In this document: positions 1 through 6,713 of the stretch, piece by piece
Layout: each line of letters begins with the position of its first letter
Position numbering within the stretch: position 1 is the first letter of the stretch
The notes under the pieces: generated by a model
Told to the model about the DNA's origin: nothing
Databases searched by the model: none
Seen by the model: the letters and a program-made list of their open reading frames with translations, nothing else
Source of the DNA: an uncultured Oscillibacter sp.
GTDB taxonomy: Bacteria; Bacillota; Clostridia; Oscillospirales; Oscillospiraceae
Length of the DNA: 64,000 bases
NCBI GenBank assembly: GCA_910585245.1
Contig: CAJUCO010000003.1
Coordinates: 1-64,000 of the forward strand
Reading direction: 5' to 3'
Program-made: the position numbers and the translations under genes

Positions 1-37
1 ATGGGAGGGGAAAGGGAAGTTGAAAAATCTGTGCTGA

Positions 38-229
38 TACAGAAAACGGGCTAGTGGAAATTCTGTTTCAGATGTTTCAAATTACTTTCATGACAATGAT
101 AGGAGACAGTACCGGGTTGAGAAGTTTACCAGTATAGAGCAGTTAAGCGATACAGAAGATTTGACAGCTACAAACTCCCTAATTTCAGGGGTTCATCCTC
201 TTGCAATATCACGTCTTGTGCATCAATGA
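38..229 (+). pseudogene. Open-frame tail of an unrecognised gene, probably a remnant
   Basis: A 63-codon frame runs open from 38 to a TGA at 227-229. It has no ATG and no ribosome site, and an in-frame TGA at 35-37 closes it on the upstream side. The encoded tail is hydrophilic and protein-like, with many Asp, Ser and Arg residues, so it may be the 3' end of a gene interrupted by a nonsense or frameshift change near the window edge. I do not recognise the family. It could also be chance open frame. Confidence 0.25.
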
Positions 230-300
230 CCCCAGCGTTATAGTTTAATTGTGGTTGAGAGAAAGGCCACGATAAAAAAATGAAAGTTGAGGAAAATAAA

Positions 301-831
301 ATGTGCAAGAAGTTGACGGTTGCGTATGGTGACTATATCGGCTCTCGGATGGTTGGCTGGTGTGTGTTCAACGGCAAGGACTACGGTTTCATTTCTGACA
401 AGGCGGTCAAGGCCCGGATCAGTCAGGGCGATCTGGTCAATGGGCTGACCTTGGACGAGGAAAAGAATGTGGCAATTGATAAGACGTTTACGAAAAGCCT
501 GATGGGAAAAAGCGGCCTGTCGTTCAATCCCATCACGGCGGCGGATGACGAGGATGATGAACCTGTGATGAACAAATACTACGCACTGGTCAAGGTGGTC
601 AAGAGTAAAGAGGGGACCGCTTACCACTTTATCACAAGCAGATGCGGCTATGAGGTGTTTACTGAGGAACAGGTAAAGTCCATGCTTGCCATTTTGGATA
701 TGGGCGGGGTTCAGATGGGGGCGGACGGCTCCTTGGTGGTACATGGTGCTGTGGATGTGGAGGAGGCCAGCGGGGACCAGAACAAGGCCCAAGGGGGTTC
801 GAAAGAGAGGGAAGGGGGCGTTCAGAAATGA
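301..831 (+). CDS. Hypothetical protein of the mobile region
   Basis: This encodes a soluble protein of 176 residues that I do not recognise. I chose the ATG at 301 because a GAGG sits 8 bases before it; an in-frame ATG at 280 would add seven residues and lacks a good ribosome site. The first 120 residues are well ordered in composition, with an acidic DDEDDE stretch near residue 85. The last 25 residues are Gly/Glu/Lys rich and probably disordered. There is no signal peptide or membrane segment. It overlaps the next small gene by four bases (ATGA), so the two are probably co-translated. Its position upstream of the excisionase and integrase suggests element cargo. Confidence 0.6.
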   Translation: MCKKLTVAYGDYIGSRMVGWCVFNGKDYGFISDKAVKARISQGDLVNGLTLDEEKNVAIDKTFTKSLMGKSGLSFNPITAADDEDDEPVMNKYYALVKVVKSKEGTAYHFITSRCGYEVFTEEQVKSMLAILDMGGVQMGADGSLVVHGAVDVEEASGDQNKAQGGSKEREGGVQK

Positions 832-971
832 GCGTCCCGCCTGATTTTCTGATAGGGTTTTGTTGTTGTAGCATGGTGGTGCTTTTGTATCTGCTCCATG
901 AATTGGTGGAAGTCATGAAAGTGTTGATAGAGATGCTACGGGAGAGCATTGAGGAACTGAGAGAGGAGTAA
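828..971 (+). CDS. Small predicted membrane protein, 47 residues
   Basis: A 47-residue frame begins at an ATG that overlaps the preceding stop codon (ATGA), with a GAAGGGGG ribosome site at 811-818. Residues 8-25 form one hydrophobic segment containing three consecutive cysteines. An amphipathic, highly charged C-terminal helix follows and ends in EELREE. It is followed at once by a strong terminator, which supports a real operon end. The product resembles the single-span micro-proteins common in conjugative elements of Firmicutes. No family is recognised. Confidence 0.5.
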   Translation: MSVPPDFLIGFCCCSMVVLLYLLHELVEVMKVLIEMLRESIEELREE

Positions 972-975
972 AAGG

Positions 976-1012
976 AATACCCGGTCTAAGGAATTAGGCC
1001 GGGTATTTTTTT
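976..1012 (+). terminator. Intrinsic terminator after the two-gene cargo operon
   Basis: Arms of 14 bases (AATACCCGGTCTAA and its near complement, one G-T pair) are followed by a run of seven T residues. Confidence 0.85.
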
Positions 1013-1053
1013 GAAATTACCAGATTACCAAAAATTATGAGAAATTGAACGGG

Positions 1054-1082
1054 TTGCCATTCTGTCCCCCATCAGTTATACT
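1054..1082 (+). promoter_or_regulatory. SigA-type promoter for the 1120 gene
   Basis: TTGCCA at 1054-1059 and TATACT at 1077-1082 are separated by 17 bases. The start codon at 1120 lies about 30 bases past the expected transcription start. Confidence 0.6.
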
Positions 1083-1119
1083 ATACAATATAATGTATAG
1101 ACTTGTGGAGGCAACAGAA

Positions 1120-1827
1120 ATGGCAGAGCAGAAAAAACAGACAGGGCAACCAATGCTATCGGATGAAGAAAAGAAGTTTAACAGGCAAGTCAATTTTTTT
1201 ATCATGCGGTATATGTGGCAAGTGATTTGTGAGAGAAACCCAAACGATACGATATATAAAGCCTTTCATACAAGCCGGGAGCGGTACACCCGAATTATTA
1301 ACACGGGGGTTGTCCGATATGGAAAAGGGGAGTTGGATAGTCTATCGCAGATAACAGGGTTGAAGAAAGAAATCTTTTTAGGTGAGGTTCGATTTTACTG
1401 CCCTTATGAAGTAGCGAAGAAAGACGCAGAGGGAAAGCAGAGTATAGAGAAGAGTGAAATCACGGACGAGGAATGGAAAGCCCTGATTAAGTGGCGCAAG
1501 GAGAGAACCGGAACAAAAGGGGAGAAGTCACCGCAGGATGAAATATGTGAACGCTTGCGAAAAGTTAAACAGTCGGATGTGGAGAACTGGGACTTTTATC
1601 GTTTATGCTACTTTTTAAAGGAGCGGACACCGGCACCATCCAGAGTTACGAAAGAGCAATTCCGGGATATGGTGCAATCGGTGAATGGGCTGTCATTCTC
1701 CATACTTGATAAATGTGAGGTAGCACAGTTGCGGAATTTGCAAAAACTGTTGCAGGAGAAAAACAAGCTTGTTGCTGGAATCATTACATACAAAGAGGCG
1801 AAAAGCAGAGAGAAAAAAGAAAAATAA
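1120..1827 (+). CDS. Hypothetical protein with possible N-terminal HTH
   Basis: This encodes a 235-residue soluble protein. The ATG at 1120 has GTGGAGG ten bases upstream; an in-frame ATG at 1045 lies ahead of the promoter and is not usable. Residues 20-85 look like an XRE-type helix-turn-helix variant: a helical stretch, then a segment resembling 'LSQITGLKKEIFLGE'. The C-terminal half is rich in Lys and Glu and probably helical. The gene has its own promoter and terminator, so it is a single-gene unit. A regulatory role in the element is a guess from the N-terminal pattern only. Confidence 0.6.
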   Translation: MAEQKKQTGQPMLSDEEKKFNRQVNFFIMRYMWQVICERNPNDTIYKAFHTSRERYTRIINTGVVRYGKGELDSLSQITGLKKEIFLGEVRFYCPYEVAKKDAEGKQSIEKSEITDEEWKALIKWRKERTGTKGEKSPQDEICERLRKVKQSDVENWDFYRLCYFLKERTPAPSRVTKEQFRDMVQSVNGLSFSILDKCEVAQLRNLQKLLQEKNKLVAGIITYKEAKSREKKEK

Positions 1828-1838
1828 AAAAATTTCTG

Positions 1839-1869
1839 AACACATGCGGGGAACTTCCCGCATGTGTTT
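1839..1869 (+). terminator. Intrinsic terminator of the 1120 gene
   Basis: ACACATGCGGG and TCCCGCATGTGT form a hairpin of about 11 pairs with a five-base loop, followed by a T-rich tail. Confidence 0.8.
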
Positions 1870-1904
1870 CATTTTGCAAAATGAGGAATACCCTTTTTGA
1901 GTGA

Positions 1905-1985
1905 TAAGCATTACATAAAGAAGAACGAAGCATTACACAAATAAAAACGTTTCAAATAAATAGAAGAACGAATTACACAAAACAA
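1905..1985. repeat. Short direct repeats upstream of the excisionase-like gene
   Basis: AGCATTACATAAAGAAGAACG (first part, 1907 on), AGCATTACACAAAT (1929 on) and AGAAGAACGAATTACACAAA (1962 on) share the words GAAGAACGA and ATTACACAAA. Imperfect direct repeats next to the excisionase-like gene of a tyrosine-integrase element are typical of integrase arm-type or excisionase binding sites. That function is inferred from position. Confidence 0.45.
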
Positions 1986-2015
1986 TGAAATATTTAATAA
2001 AAAAGTATCACCTAC

Positions 2016-2021
2016 TATAAT
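2016..2021 (+). promoter_or_regulatory. Candidate -10 box for the structured leader
   Basis: A perfect TATAAT lies at 2016-2021. The -35 hexamer 17 bases upstream is weak (TTTAAT, 1993-1998). Transcription would start near 2028, at the first arm of the leader RNA. Confidence 0.45.
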
Positions 2022-2027
2022 AACAAA

Positions 2028-2178
2028 TGTAAAGAGGACAGGGAGCCAACCCCGAGGAAAAACGTGTACCTTGATAAATTCATATTGTGCCCCAATTTAG
2101 AAAACAGGCAAATTTATAGGAGTAGTGCGCCTCTTTACAGTACTGCCAATACAATCGTATTGTCTTTCCCGCACTACA
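2028..2178 (+). ncRNA. Candidate structured leader RNA with pseudoknot potential
   Basis: GTAAAGAG (2029-2036) can pair perfectly with CTCTTTAC (2131-2138). GTAGTGCG (2122-2129) can pair perfectly with CGCACTAC (2170-2177). The second helix starts inside the first and closes outside it, so the two form a pseudoknot or two exclusive states. CAATAC/GTATTG (2147-2162) is a hairpin inside the second helix, and ATAAATT/AATTTAT pairs within the first loop. The stretch lies between a TATAAT box and the excisionase-like gene and has no reading frame. I do not recognise a known riboswitch class. Confidence 0.5.
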
Positions 2179-2255
2179 TAGAAAGGGGGGATTATATGTA
2201 TACATAAAAATTAACACAGGATTGGATGATCAACATTGAATATGGAGGTAACTTT

Positions 2256-2465
2256 ATGAAAGGAAATTATAAGAGTGTGACAAGCCCGGAGAGTTTATCA
2301 ATGGCACTCACGCCTTTAGATATAGCGGCAATTTTGGGCATTTCCAGAAATACGGCGTATGAGCTGGTACATAGCAAAGACTTCCCTGCTTTTCGTGTTG
2401 GAAAGCAGTACCGGGTCAGCAAGACAAGGTTTCTTGCGTGGCTGGATGGGGAAAACGTGGCTTAA
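2256..2465 (+). CDS. HTH excisionase-like DNA-binding protein (AlpA/MerR fold)
   Basis: This is a 69-residue protein. The ATG at 2256 is preceded by GGAGG with a 7-base spacer; the longer in-frame start at 2226 has no ribosome site. Residues 20-65 carry the excisionase-family winged helix: 'TPLDIAAILGISRNTAYEL', then 'FPAFRVGKQYRVSKTRFLAWL'. Proteins of this kind act as excisionases or directionality factors for tyrosine integrases. The integrase of this region lies 1.7 kb downstream in the same direction, which fits that role. It could instead be a transcriptional regulator of the element. Confidence 0.75.
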   Translation: MKGNYKSVTSPESLSMALTPLDIAAILGISRNTAYELVHSKDFPAFRVGKQYRVSKTRFLAWLDGENVA

Positions 2466-2496
2466 ATGATACATGGAAATTATAGGAGGTTTACTT

Positions 2497-3117
2497 ATGC
2501 GGAATAATGAAATCGCAAAGCTTTTTTGTAGTAATTCACCTATGCAGGAGATTTATAAAACTGAAAAAGACGTGATTATTATAGGAGCATGGAGCCGGGA
2601 TGTTGGTACAAGGGAGTGCAGATTAAAACTAGCGAGCATTTATCCGGATGGGGAAGTAAGCCCCATCCGGGAATATCCCAAAAGCAAGTTGACCGATAAA
2701 AAATGCTTAAATGATTTGGCGAACATGGACGGCATAACTGCGATGGAAATAGAGGCTATTCATAAAGCGGTTATTGCGCAAGCGTCCCAGTTACAGATAC
2801 AGGCGGACAGTGATGGAAAATCTTCTTTGAGTGAAGTGTATCAGGCACTGTGCGAGTACGTGGGAACTTATGAAGAACCGGGGCGGGTGTTTGTTCGGGA
2901 CGGCTACGGGAATATTCTTGCCACCTACTTGCAGACGGTTCTTGACAAGCTGGAGCTGGGATATACACGGCTGGAGCTTCAAAAGAATTTCAAGGCATGG
3001 GGGCTGCTCCGCACGAATCAGGGGACAGGCCATGTGTACTCATATAAAATCAATACCGGGAGCGCAAACGACTGGTATTTCTCTTTCAAACTGCAAGGGG
3101 GGAGCGAGGCGGCATGA
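2497..3117 (+). CDS. Hypothetical protein of the mobile region
   Basis: This encodes 206 residues from an ATG with AGGAGG seven to eight bases upstream; an in-frame ATG at 2473 lacks this. The N-terminal 80 residues are mixed alpha/beta. The C-terminal region, roughly residues 100-200, has a winged-helix-like pattern around 'LELQKNFKAWGLLRTNQG', resembling tails of element-encoded primase or helicase proteins. I would not assign a function. It overlaps the methyltransferase gene by four bases (ATGA), so the two are translationally coupled. Confidence 0.6.
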   Translation: MRNNEIAKLFCSNSPMQEIYKTEKDVIIIGAWSRDVGTRECRLKLASIYPDGEVSPIREYPKSKLTDKKCLNDLANMDGITAMEIEAIHKAVIAQASQLQIQADSDGKSSLSEVYQALCEYVGTYEEPGRVFVRDGYGNILATYLQTVLDKLELGYTRLELQKNFKAWGLLRTNQGTGHVYSYKINTGSANDWYFSFKLQGGSEAA

Positions 3118-4040
3118 GCATGGAAACAATACTGCATCTCTTAACTTACATTGGAGGAAAGGGGCGTATGGCGGGAGTTCTCTCCCGCCTTATCCCCAGC
3201 ACTTGCACGGTATACGCTGAGATGTTCTGTGGAAGTGCGGCGTTGGCACTCAACAGCAGGAAGTTTAACATAAAGATTTTGAATGACTTCAACCCTCATA
3301 TCGCCAACTTCTGGAGAATTGCGACAGCACCGGAAACTCAGGGGCAACTGATGGAACGGTTACAGCATACCGCTTACAGTTGGAGTTTATTTCAAGAGGC
3401 GAAGGAGCGGTGTGACAGATATGGGGCAAAGCGGAGCGACCTTATTCAATGGGCGGTTGATACATACACGATAAATAATCAGTCATTCAATGGGGATGGT
3501 CATACATGGGTTTACAATGATGGTGCGGCGTATGCTAAAAAGTTGACCGGACCACTTGGATTGCCGCTTGCATTCAAGAGTTTAAGCGGACAAAATTTCA
3601 AGGTCTTTAATGCGGACGCTGTAACGTGCATGAGCAAGAACCAGCTTTTAGAAAACCCGGAAGTGTTCATTTATCTTGACCCGCCGTATTTGGAAGGGCT
3701 TCGCAGTGATGGGAGACTGTATCAGGTGGATATGCCTAATGTTCGGGATCATATCAATCTCTTAAGAGCCATTCGACAGGCCAAAGCGAAGATTGTTTTG
3801 TCTGGGTACTGGTCTGGTCGTGATGATGGAAGTGATTTATACGATTGCTACTTGATTCCTTACGGTTGGCACCGCCATTTATTGGGCGAATATATAAAGA
3901 GCTGTGATATGAGCAAGGGCAAGTCAAAGGGGGCGGAGTGGATATGGTGCAATTACGATTTGGGGAAAGAGGCGCCCGGGGCAATCGGATTTTTGAAAAG
4001 TTACTGTGACGATAAAAAAATCCTTGCATTTTATCAATGA
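3114..4040 (+). CDS. Dam-type (D12 class) adenine-specific DNA methyltransferase
   Basis: The 308-residue product would transfer a methyl group from S-adenosylmethionine to the N6 of adenine in DNA. It has the class-alpha order of motifs: 'YIGGKGR' near residue 12 (motif X), 'EMFCGSAALAL' near 36-46 (motif I, AdoMet binding) and the catalytic DPPY at about 189-192. No restriction endonuclease gene is next to it, so it is an orphan enzyme. Such enzymes on mobile elements usually protect against host restriction or alter regulation. It is coupled to the upstream gene by ATGA. The target sequence cannot be read from the gene. Confidence 0.88.
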   Translation: MSMETILHLLTYIGGKGRMAGVLSRLIPSTCTVYAEMFCGSAALALNSRKFNIKILNDFNPHIANFWRIATAPETQGQLMERLQHTAYSWSLFQEAKERCDRYGAKRSDLIQWAVDTYTINNQSFNGDGHTWVYNDGAAYAKKLTGPLGLPLAFKSLSGQNFKVFNADAVTCMSKNQLLENPEVFIYLDPPYLEGLRSDGRLYQVDMPNVRDHINLLRAIRQAKAKIVLSGYWSGRDDGSDLYDCYLIPYGWHRHLLGEYIKSCDMSKGKSKGAEWIWCNYDLGKEAPGAIGFLKSYCDDKKILAFYQ

Positions 4041-4066
4041 AGGCGTTACAATCGCCATCCACAAGG

Positions 4067-4096
4067 GGCAGGGCATTGAGTTTCAATGCCCTGCCA
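4067..4096 (+). promoter_or_regulatory. Perfect hairpin in the integrase leader
   Basis: GGCAGGGCATTGA and TCAATGCCCTGCC form a 13-pair stem with a three-base loop between the methyltransferase and the integrase. There is no T-run, so it is a poor classical terminator. It may attenuate or stabilise the mRNA. Confidence 0.55.
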
Positions 4097-4141
4097 TTCA
4101 CAAAAGATTACCAAATTACCAAAATGAGGGAGGTTTAGAAA

Positions 4142-5296
4142 ATGGCAAAGCGGGCAAACGGAGAGGGGAATATCAGGAAGAGGACAGACGGCAAATGGCT
4201 GGTAACATTTCCGACCGGGCTTTATAAGGAGAGTGGAAAACGGGAATACATTTACCGCTATGCGGGCACGCAGACGGAGGCGGCGGAGATTTTGCGCCAG
4301 CTTCAAGCGGAGAAAGGGATGGGGGTCAGCCAAAGCAGAGCGGCAATCCGGGCGGGTGATTGGATGGAAACATGGATTGAGAAGCACAAGGCACCGAAAC
4401 TGGCCCCGGCTACGCTGACGAGCTACCGCAACAATTTCAGAATCCATATCAGGCCGTACATTGGGGATATTGTGTTGCGGGAGTTGAGTACATATCATAT
4501 CCAGCGGTGCCTTGACGCGATTGGGGGAAGTTGTTCAACCTTTGTAAAAAATTATAACATTATTCATGGTAGCTTGGATAAGGCGGTTGAACTTGGGATG
4601 ATGGTTCGCAATCCTTGTAAGGGTGTGACCTTTCCGAAGGATGATACAGAGGATATGCGGGTGTTATCTAAGGAGGAACAGCAAAGGTTTATTGAACAAC
4701 TGGATGGTGAATATTATCGCCCTATGCTTCTTATGTATCTTTACTCCGGCTTGCGGATGGGGGAGGGAATCCCTTTAACATGGGAGGACATCGACTTGGA
4801 GAAGCGGACGGTCCGAGTGAGTAAAAAGGCGATTGTCTGCCATGATTATGCCAGCCATTCAGCGCCGCAGGTGGTTCAGGATTTTTGCAAAACGAAGTCC
4901 AGCAAGCGGAAAGTGATTATCACAACTGGATTGGTTGAAGTCCTGAAGGAACACAAAACGGAAATGATGAAGCGTGTGGAGCAGTCCGGGGAAGAATGGA
5001 GCGAGAGCCATCTAGTGTTTCCGAATACCCGGGGGAACATGGTACACAATCGGAATCTGCAAAATTCTCTGTATAGAATTTTTGCTAAGTGCGGCATTGA
5101 AGGGGCGACTATGCACACGCTACGCCACACTTACGCTACAAGATGTTTTGAGGCTGGGGTGGATATTAAGGCAATCAGCAAGCAGTTGGGTCACGCCAAT
5201 GTCAAAACCACGTATAACATTTACGTCCACCTTTTGGAGGATACGAAAGAGAAAGAGATTGATAAGCTGGATGGTATTGACAAACTTTTAGCATGA
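4142..5296 (+). CDS. int: Site-specific tyrosine recombinase/integrase (Tn916-like)
   Basis: The 384-residue protein catalyses integration and excision of the element. Residues 1-70 fit an arm-binding AP2-like domain (KR...GEGNIRKRTDGKW). Residues 70-160 are a SAM-like core-binding domain. The catalytic domain follows, with Arg205 (SGLRMGEG), a Lys near 250-255, His325 and Arg328 (HTLRHTYAT), His351 (LGHANVKTT) and the nucleophile Tyr361 (NIYVHL), so all active-site residues are present. A GGAGG lies before the ATG. Base composition is lower in GC than the flagellar region. The length matches Tn916-family integrases of about 400 residues. Confidence 0.92.
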   Translation: MAKRANGEGNIRKRTDGKWLVTFPTGLYKESGKREYIYRYAGTQTEAAEILRQLQAEKGMGVSQSRAAIRAGDWMETWIEKHKAPKLAPATLTSYRNNFRIHIRPYIGDIVLRELSTYHIQRCLDAIGGSCSTFVKNYNIIHGSLDKAVELGMMVRNPCKGVTFPKDDTEDMRVLSKEEQQRFIEQLDGEYYRPMLLMYLYSGLRMGEGIPLTWEDIDLEKRTVRVSKKAIVCHDYASHSAPQVVQDFCKTKSSKRKVIITTGLVEVLKEHKTEMMKRVEQSGEEWSESHLVFPNTRGNMVHNRNLQNSLYRIFAKCGIEGATMHTLRHTYATRCFEAGVDIKAISKQLGHANVKTTYNIYVHLLEDTKEKEIDKLDGIDKLLA

Positions 5297-5302
5297 AGAA
5301 AG

Positions 5303-5340
5303 AACCCGACAGCTTTAAAAAAGGGCTGTCGGGTTTTGTT
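5303..5340 (+). terminator. Intrinsic terminator of int
   Basis: AACCCGACAGC and GCTGTCGGGTT pair perfectly over 11 bases, followed by TTTGTTT. Confidence 0.85.
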
Positions 5341-5353
5341 TATGAAATGGTAG

Positions 5354-5382
5354 TTGACAGGGGGGAGGGGACTCGCTATAAT
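5354..5382 (+). promoter_or_regulatory. Perfect consensus SigA promoter
   Basis: TTGACA (5354-5359) and TATAAT (5377-5382) are separated by exactly 17 bases. It drives the DUF4258/YgiT-type pair through a leader of about 130 nt. Confidence 0.85.
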
Positions 5383-5404
5383 GAAAATGCAAAGGGCGTT
5401 GCTG

Positions 5405-5475
5405 GTTTGACGGTCAGCCCCATGGGGTTAGACCAATGTTGGGTTGACCGTTCGGGTGATAACCGGGCGGTCAAT
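5405..5475 (+). promoter_or_regulatory. Bistable double-hairpin leader or operator of the DUF4258 operon
   Basis: Hairpin 1 is GGTC..CCCC/GGGG..GACC (5412-5434). Hairpin 2 is TTGACCG..CGGGT/ACCGG..CGGTCAA (5444-5474). CGGTCA at 5411-5416 can also pair with TGACCG at 5445-5450, which would break hairpin 2. The same palindromic words could equally be operators for the zinc-finger protein encoded downstream, as in mqsRA-type systems. Confidence 0.5.
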
Positions 5476-5517
5476 ATGCTTTCGGGAATATAATAATAGT
5501 AGGCTGGAGGAACCGTG

Positions 5518-5829
5518 GTGGACATTTGCAAACTTCAAATGCTATTTCACAAACATTCTGTCAAATGGTCCGCCCACTGCTTAGAACGGATGCAGGAGCG
5601 TGATATTTCAAGGTCTGATGTAGTCTCCTGTGTTCTTCAAGGGGAGATTATAGAGGACTACCCCACTGATTACCCTTACCCTAGTTGTTTGTTTTTTGGG
5701 CATACTACACAGGACCGGGTCCTTCACGCTGTAATAGGAACGGACGAAACCAATGCCTTTGTTATTACTGCCTATTACCCCAGCACAGATAAATTTGAAG
5801 CCGATTTGAGGACCAGGAAGGAGCGTTGA
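5518..5829 (+). CDS. DUF4258 protein, possible toxin of a toxin-antitoxin pair
   Basis: The product is about 103 residues. Two GTG codons at 5515 and 5518 are possible starts; the second has the better 7-base spacing from GGAGG. The sequence 'HSVKWSAHCLERMQERDIS' followed by 'YPYPSCLFFGHT' and 'VLHAVIGTDE' is the DUF4258 pattern, a small BECR-like alpha/beta fold related to RelE/MqsR-type nucleases. The gene sits 3 bp upstream of a YgiT-type zinc-finger gene, a pairing seen in MqsRA-like modules with the toxin first. Toxicity is inferred from this arrangement only. Confidence 0.75.
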   Translation: MDICKLQMLFHKHSVKWSAHCLERMQERDISRSDVVSCVLQGEIIEDYPTDYPYPSCLFFGHTTQDRVLHAVIGTDETNAFVITAYYPSTDKFEADLRTRKER

Positions 5830-5832
5830 TTT

Positions 5833-6060
5833 ATGTGTATGTTTTGTAAGTGCGACACAGTAAAAGAATCTGCTACCACTCATGTAGTAAACTACAAAAA
5901 TTGTATTATTGTAATCAAGAACGTTCCTTGTGAGGAATGTGAGCAATGCGGGGAAAAATTTTACACAGATGAAGTTGCAGAACGGTTGGAACAGCTGGTA
6001 TCTGTGGCTAAGCGGCTCATGCAGGAAATTTCCGTGATTGACTACCAAAAGGTGGCGTGA
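5833..6060 (+). CDS. YgiT-type zinc-finger protein, possible antitoxin
   Basis: This is a 75-residue protein with a Shine-Dalgarno GGAAGGAG. Two Cys pairs (CMFCKC near residues 2-7 and CEECEQC near 34-40) form the YgiT/MqsA-like zinc-binding domain, and residues 42-70 form a helix. It lacks the C-terminal HTH of full-length MqsA (131 residues), so DNA binding by this short form is uncertain. The gene follows the DUF4258 gene by three bases and shares its promoter. Confidence 0.75.
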   Translation: MCMFCKCDTVKESATTHVVNYKNCIIVIKNVPCEECEQCGEKFYTDEVAERLEQLVSVAKRLMQEISVIDYQKVA

Positions 6061-6094
6061 GGCTTTACCGGATTTTTACCGCTTCCAGATATGA

Positions 6095-6337
6095 GAATGG
6101 GGCGTTAAAACAGGGAAAGCGAGGACAAAGGAGGAAAAGCTGGGAGCAGATGGGAGAGCGGAAACGAAAAACCTTGATAAACAGGACTGTTTGGGACTGG
6201 CTGGGATGTGTTTGGAGGCTGGCCCCATAAAGGTCAAGGATATGATTTTGAAGGAAGCCATTGAGGAACGGCAGGCGCAGGACGCTAGAGCCGTAAGGGC
6301 TTTTGGGTCTGACGGAGAAAGCCCGGCAGAGGTTTAA
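6095..6337 (+). pseudogene. Degraded reading-frame remnant
   Basis: An 80-codon frame with protein-like composition (Lys/Glu/Asp rich, helical) runs from 6095 to a TAA at 6335-6337, immediately after an in-frame TGA. It has no plausible start codon with a ribosome site. It looks like the 3' end of a lost element gene. I see nothing else in the 320 bp after the zinc-finger gene. Confidence 0.3.
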
Positions 6338-6378
6338 AGGTAGCTTTACCGGAACCGGACCGTTTCTTTAATGGACTT

Positions 6379-6432
6379 AAAAAGAGCAGGCAGTTTTCCA
6401 TGGTACTAAATGGAAAACTGCCTGCTCTTTTG
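6379..6432. terminator. Strong bidirectional terminator
   Basis: AAAAGAGCAGGCAGTTTTCC (start of the left arm) pairs perfectly over 22 bases with the right arm at 6410-6431, with an 8-base loop. A-runs and T-runs flank both sides. It probably marks the edge of the transcribed part of the mobile region. Confidence 0.85.
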
Positions 6433-6486
6433 TAAGTTTCGGTTTCTTTTAGGATTCTTCTGTGGTATATTTAAGAGATAGATACA

Positions 6487-6679
6487 GAGCCGGAGCTTGG
6501 GGGAGGCACCCACATTTATAAGAAAAAATACCGGCTCGAAAAGAATTCTATAAAAACGAAAGAGCGTTGCCGGTTAGCTTACGGAGCTGACTGGCTAACC
6601 TGTTTTCGACAGCTCATGATACCAACTAAGAAATTTTTTCATCGGGGTACCCCGATGTTGTTTTGCATTTGCAAAACAA
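6487..6679. repeat. Cluster of inverted repeats, possible ncRNA or element remnant
   Basis: Four inverted repeats occur in under 200 bp without a gene. They are GAGCCGG/CCGGCTC (6487-6537), GGTTAGC/GCTAACC (6572-6600), the perfect 18-bp palindrome CATCGGGGTACCCCGATG (6640-6657), and TTGTTTTGC/GCAAAACAA (6658-6679). A possible -10 TATATT lies near 6465. The last two touch each other. The stretch could be a structured RNA, an upstream terminator set or an insertion remnant. Confidence 0.4.
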
Positions 6680-6713
6680 CAAAAAACCATTGGATTGAAG
6701 TTGAGGTGTTTTT

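Noticed and set aside
5293..5493. A 66-codon plus-strand frame after int
   Set aside because: It starts inside the int terminator and runs through the consensus promoter and hairpins; composition is not protein-like.
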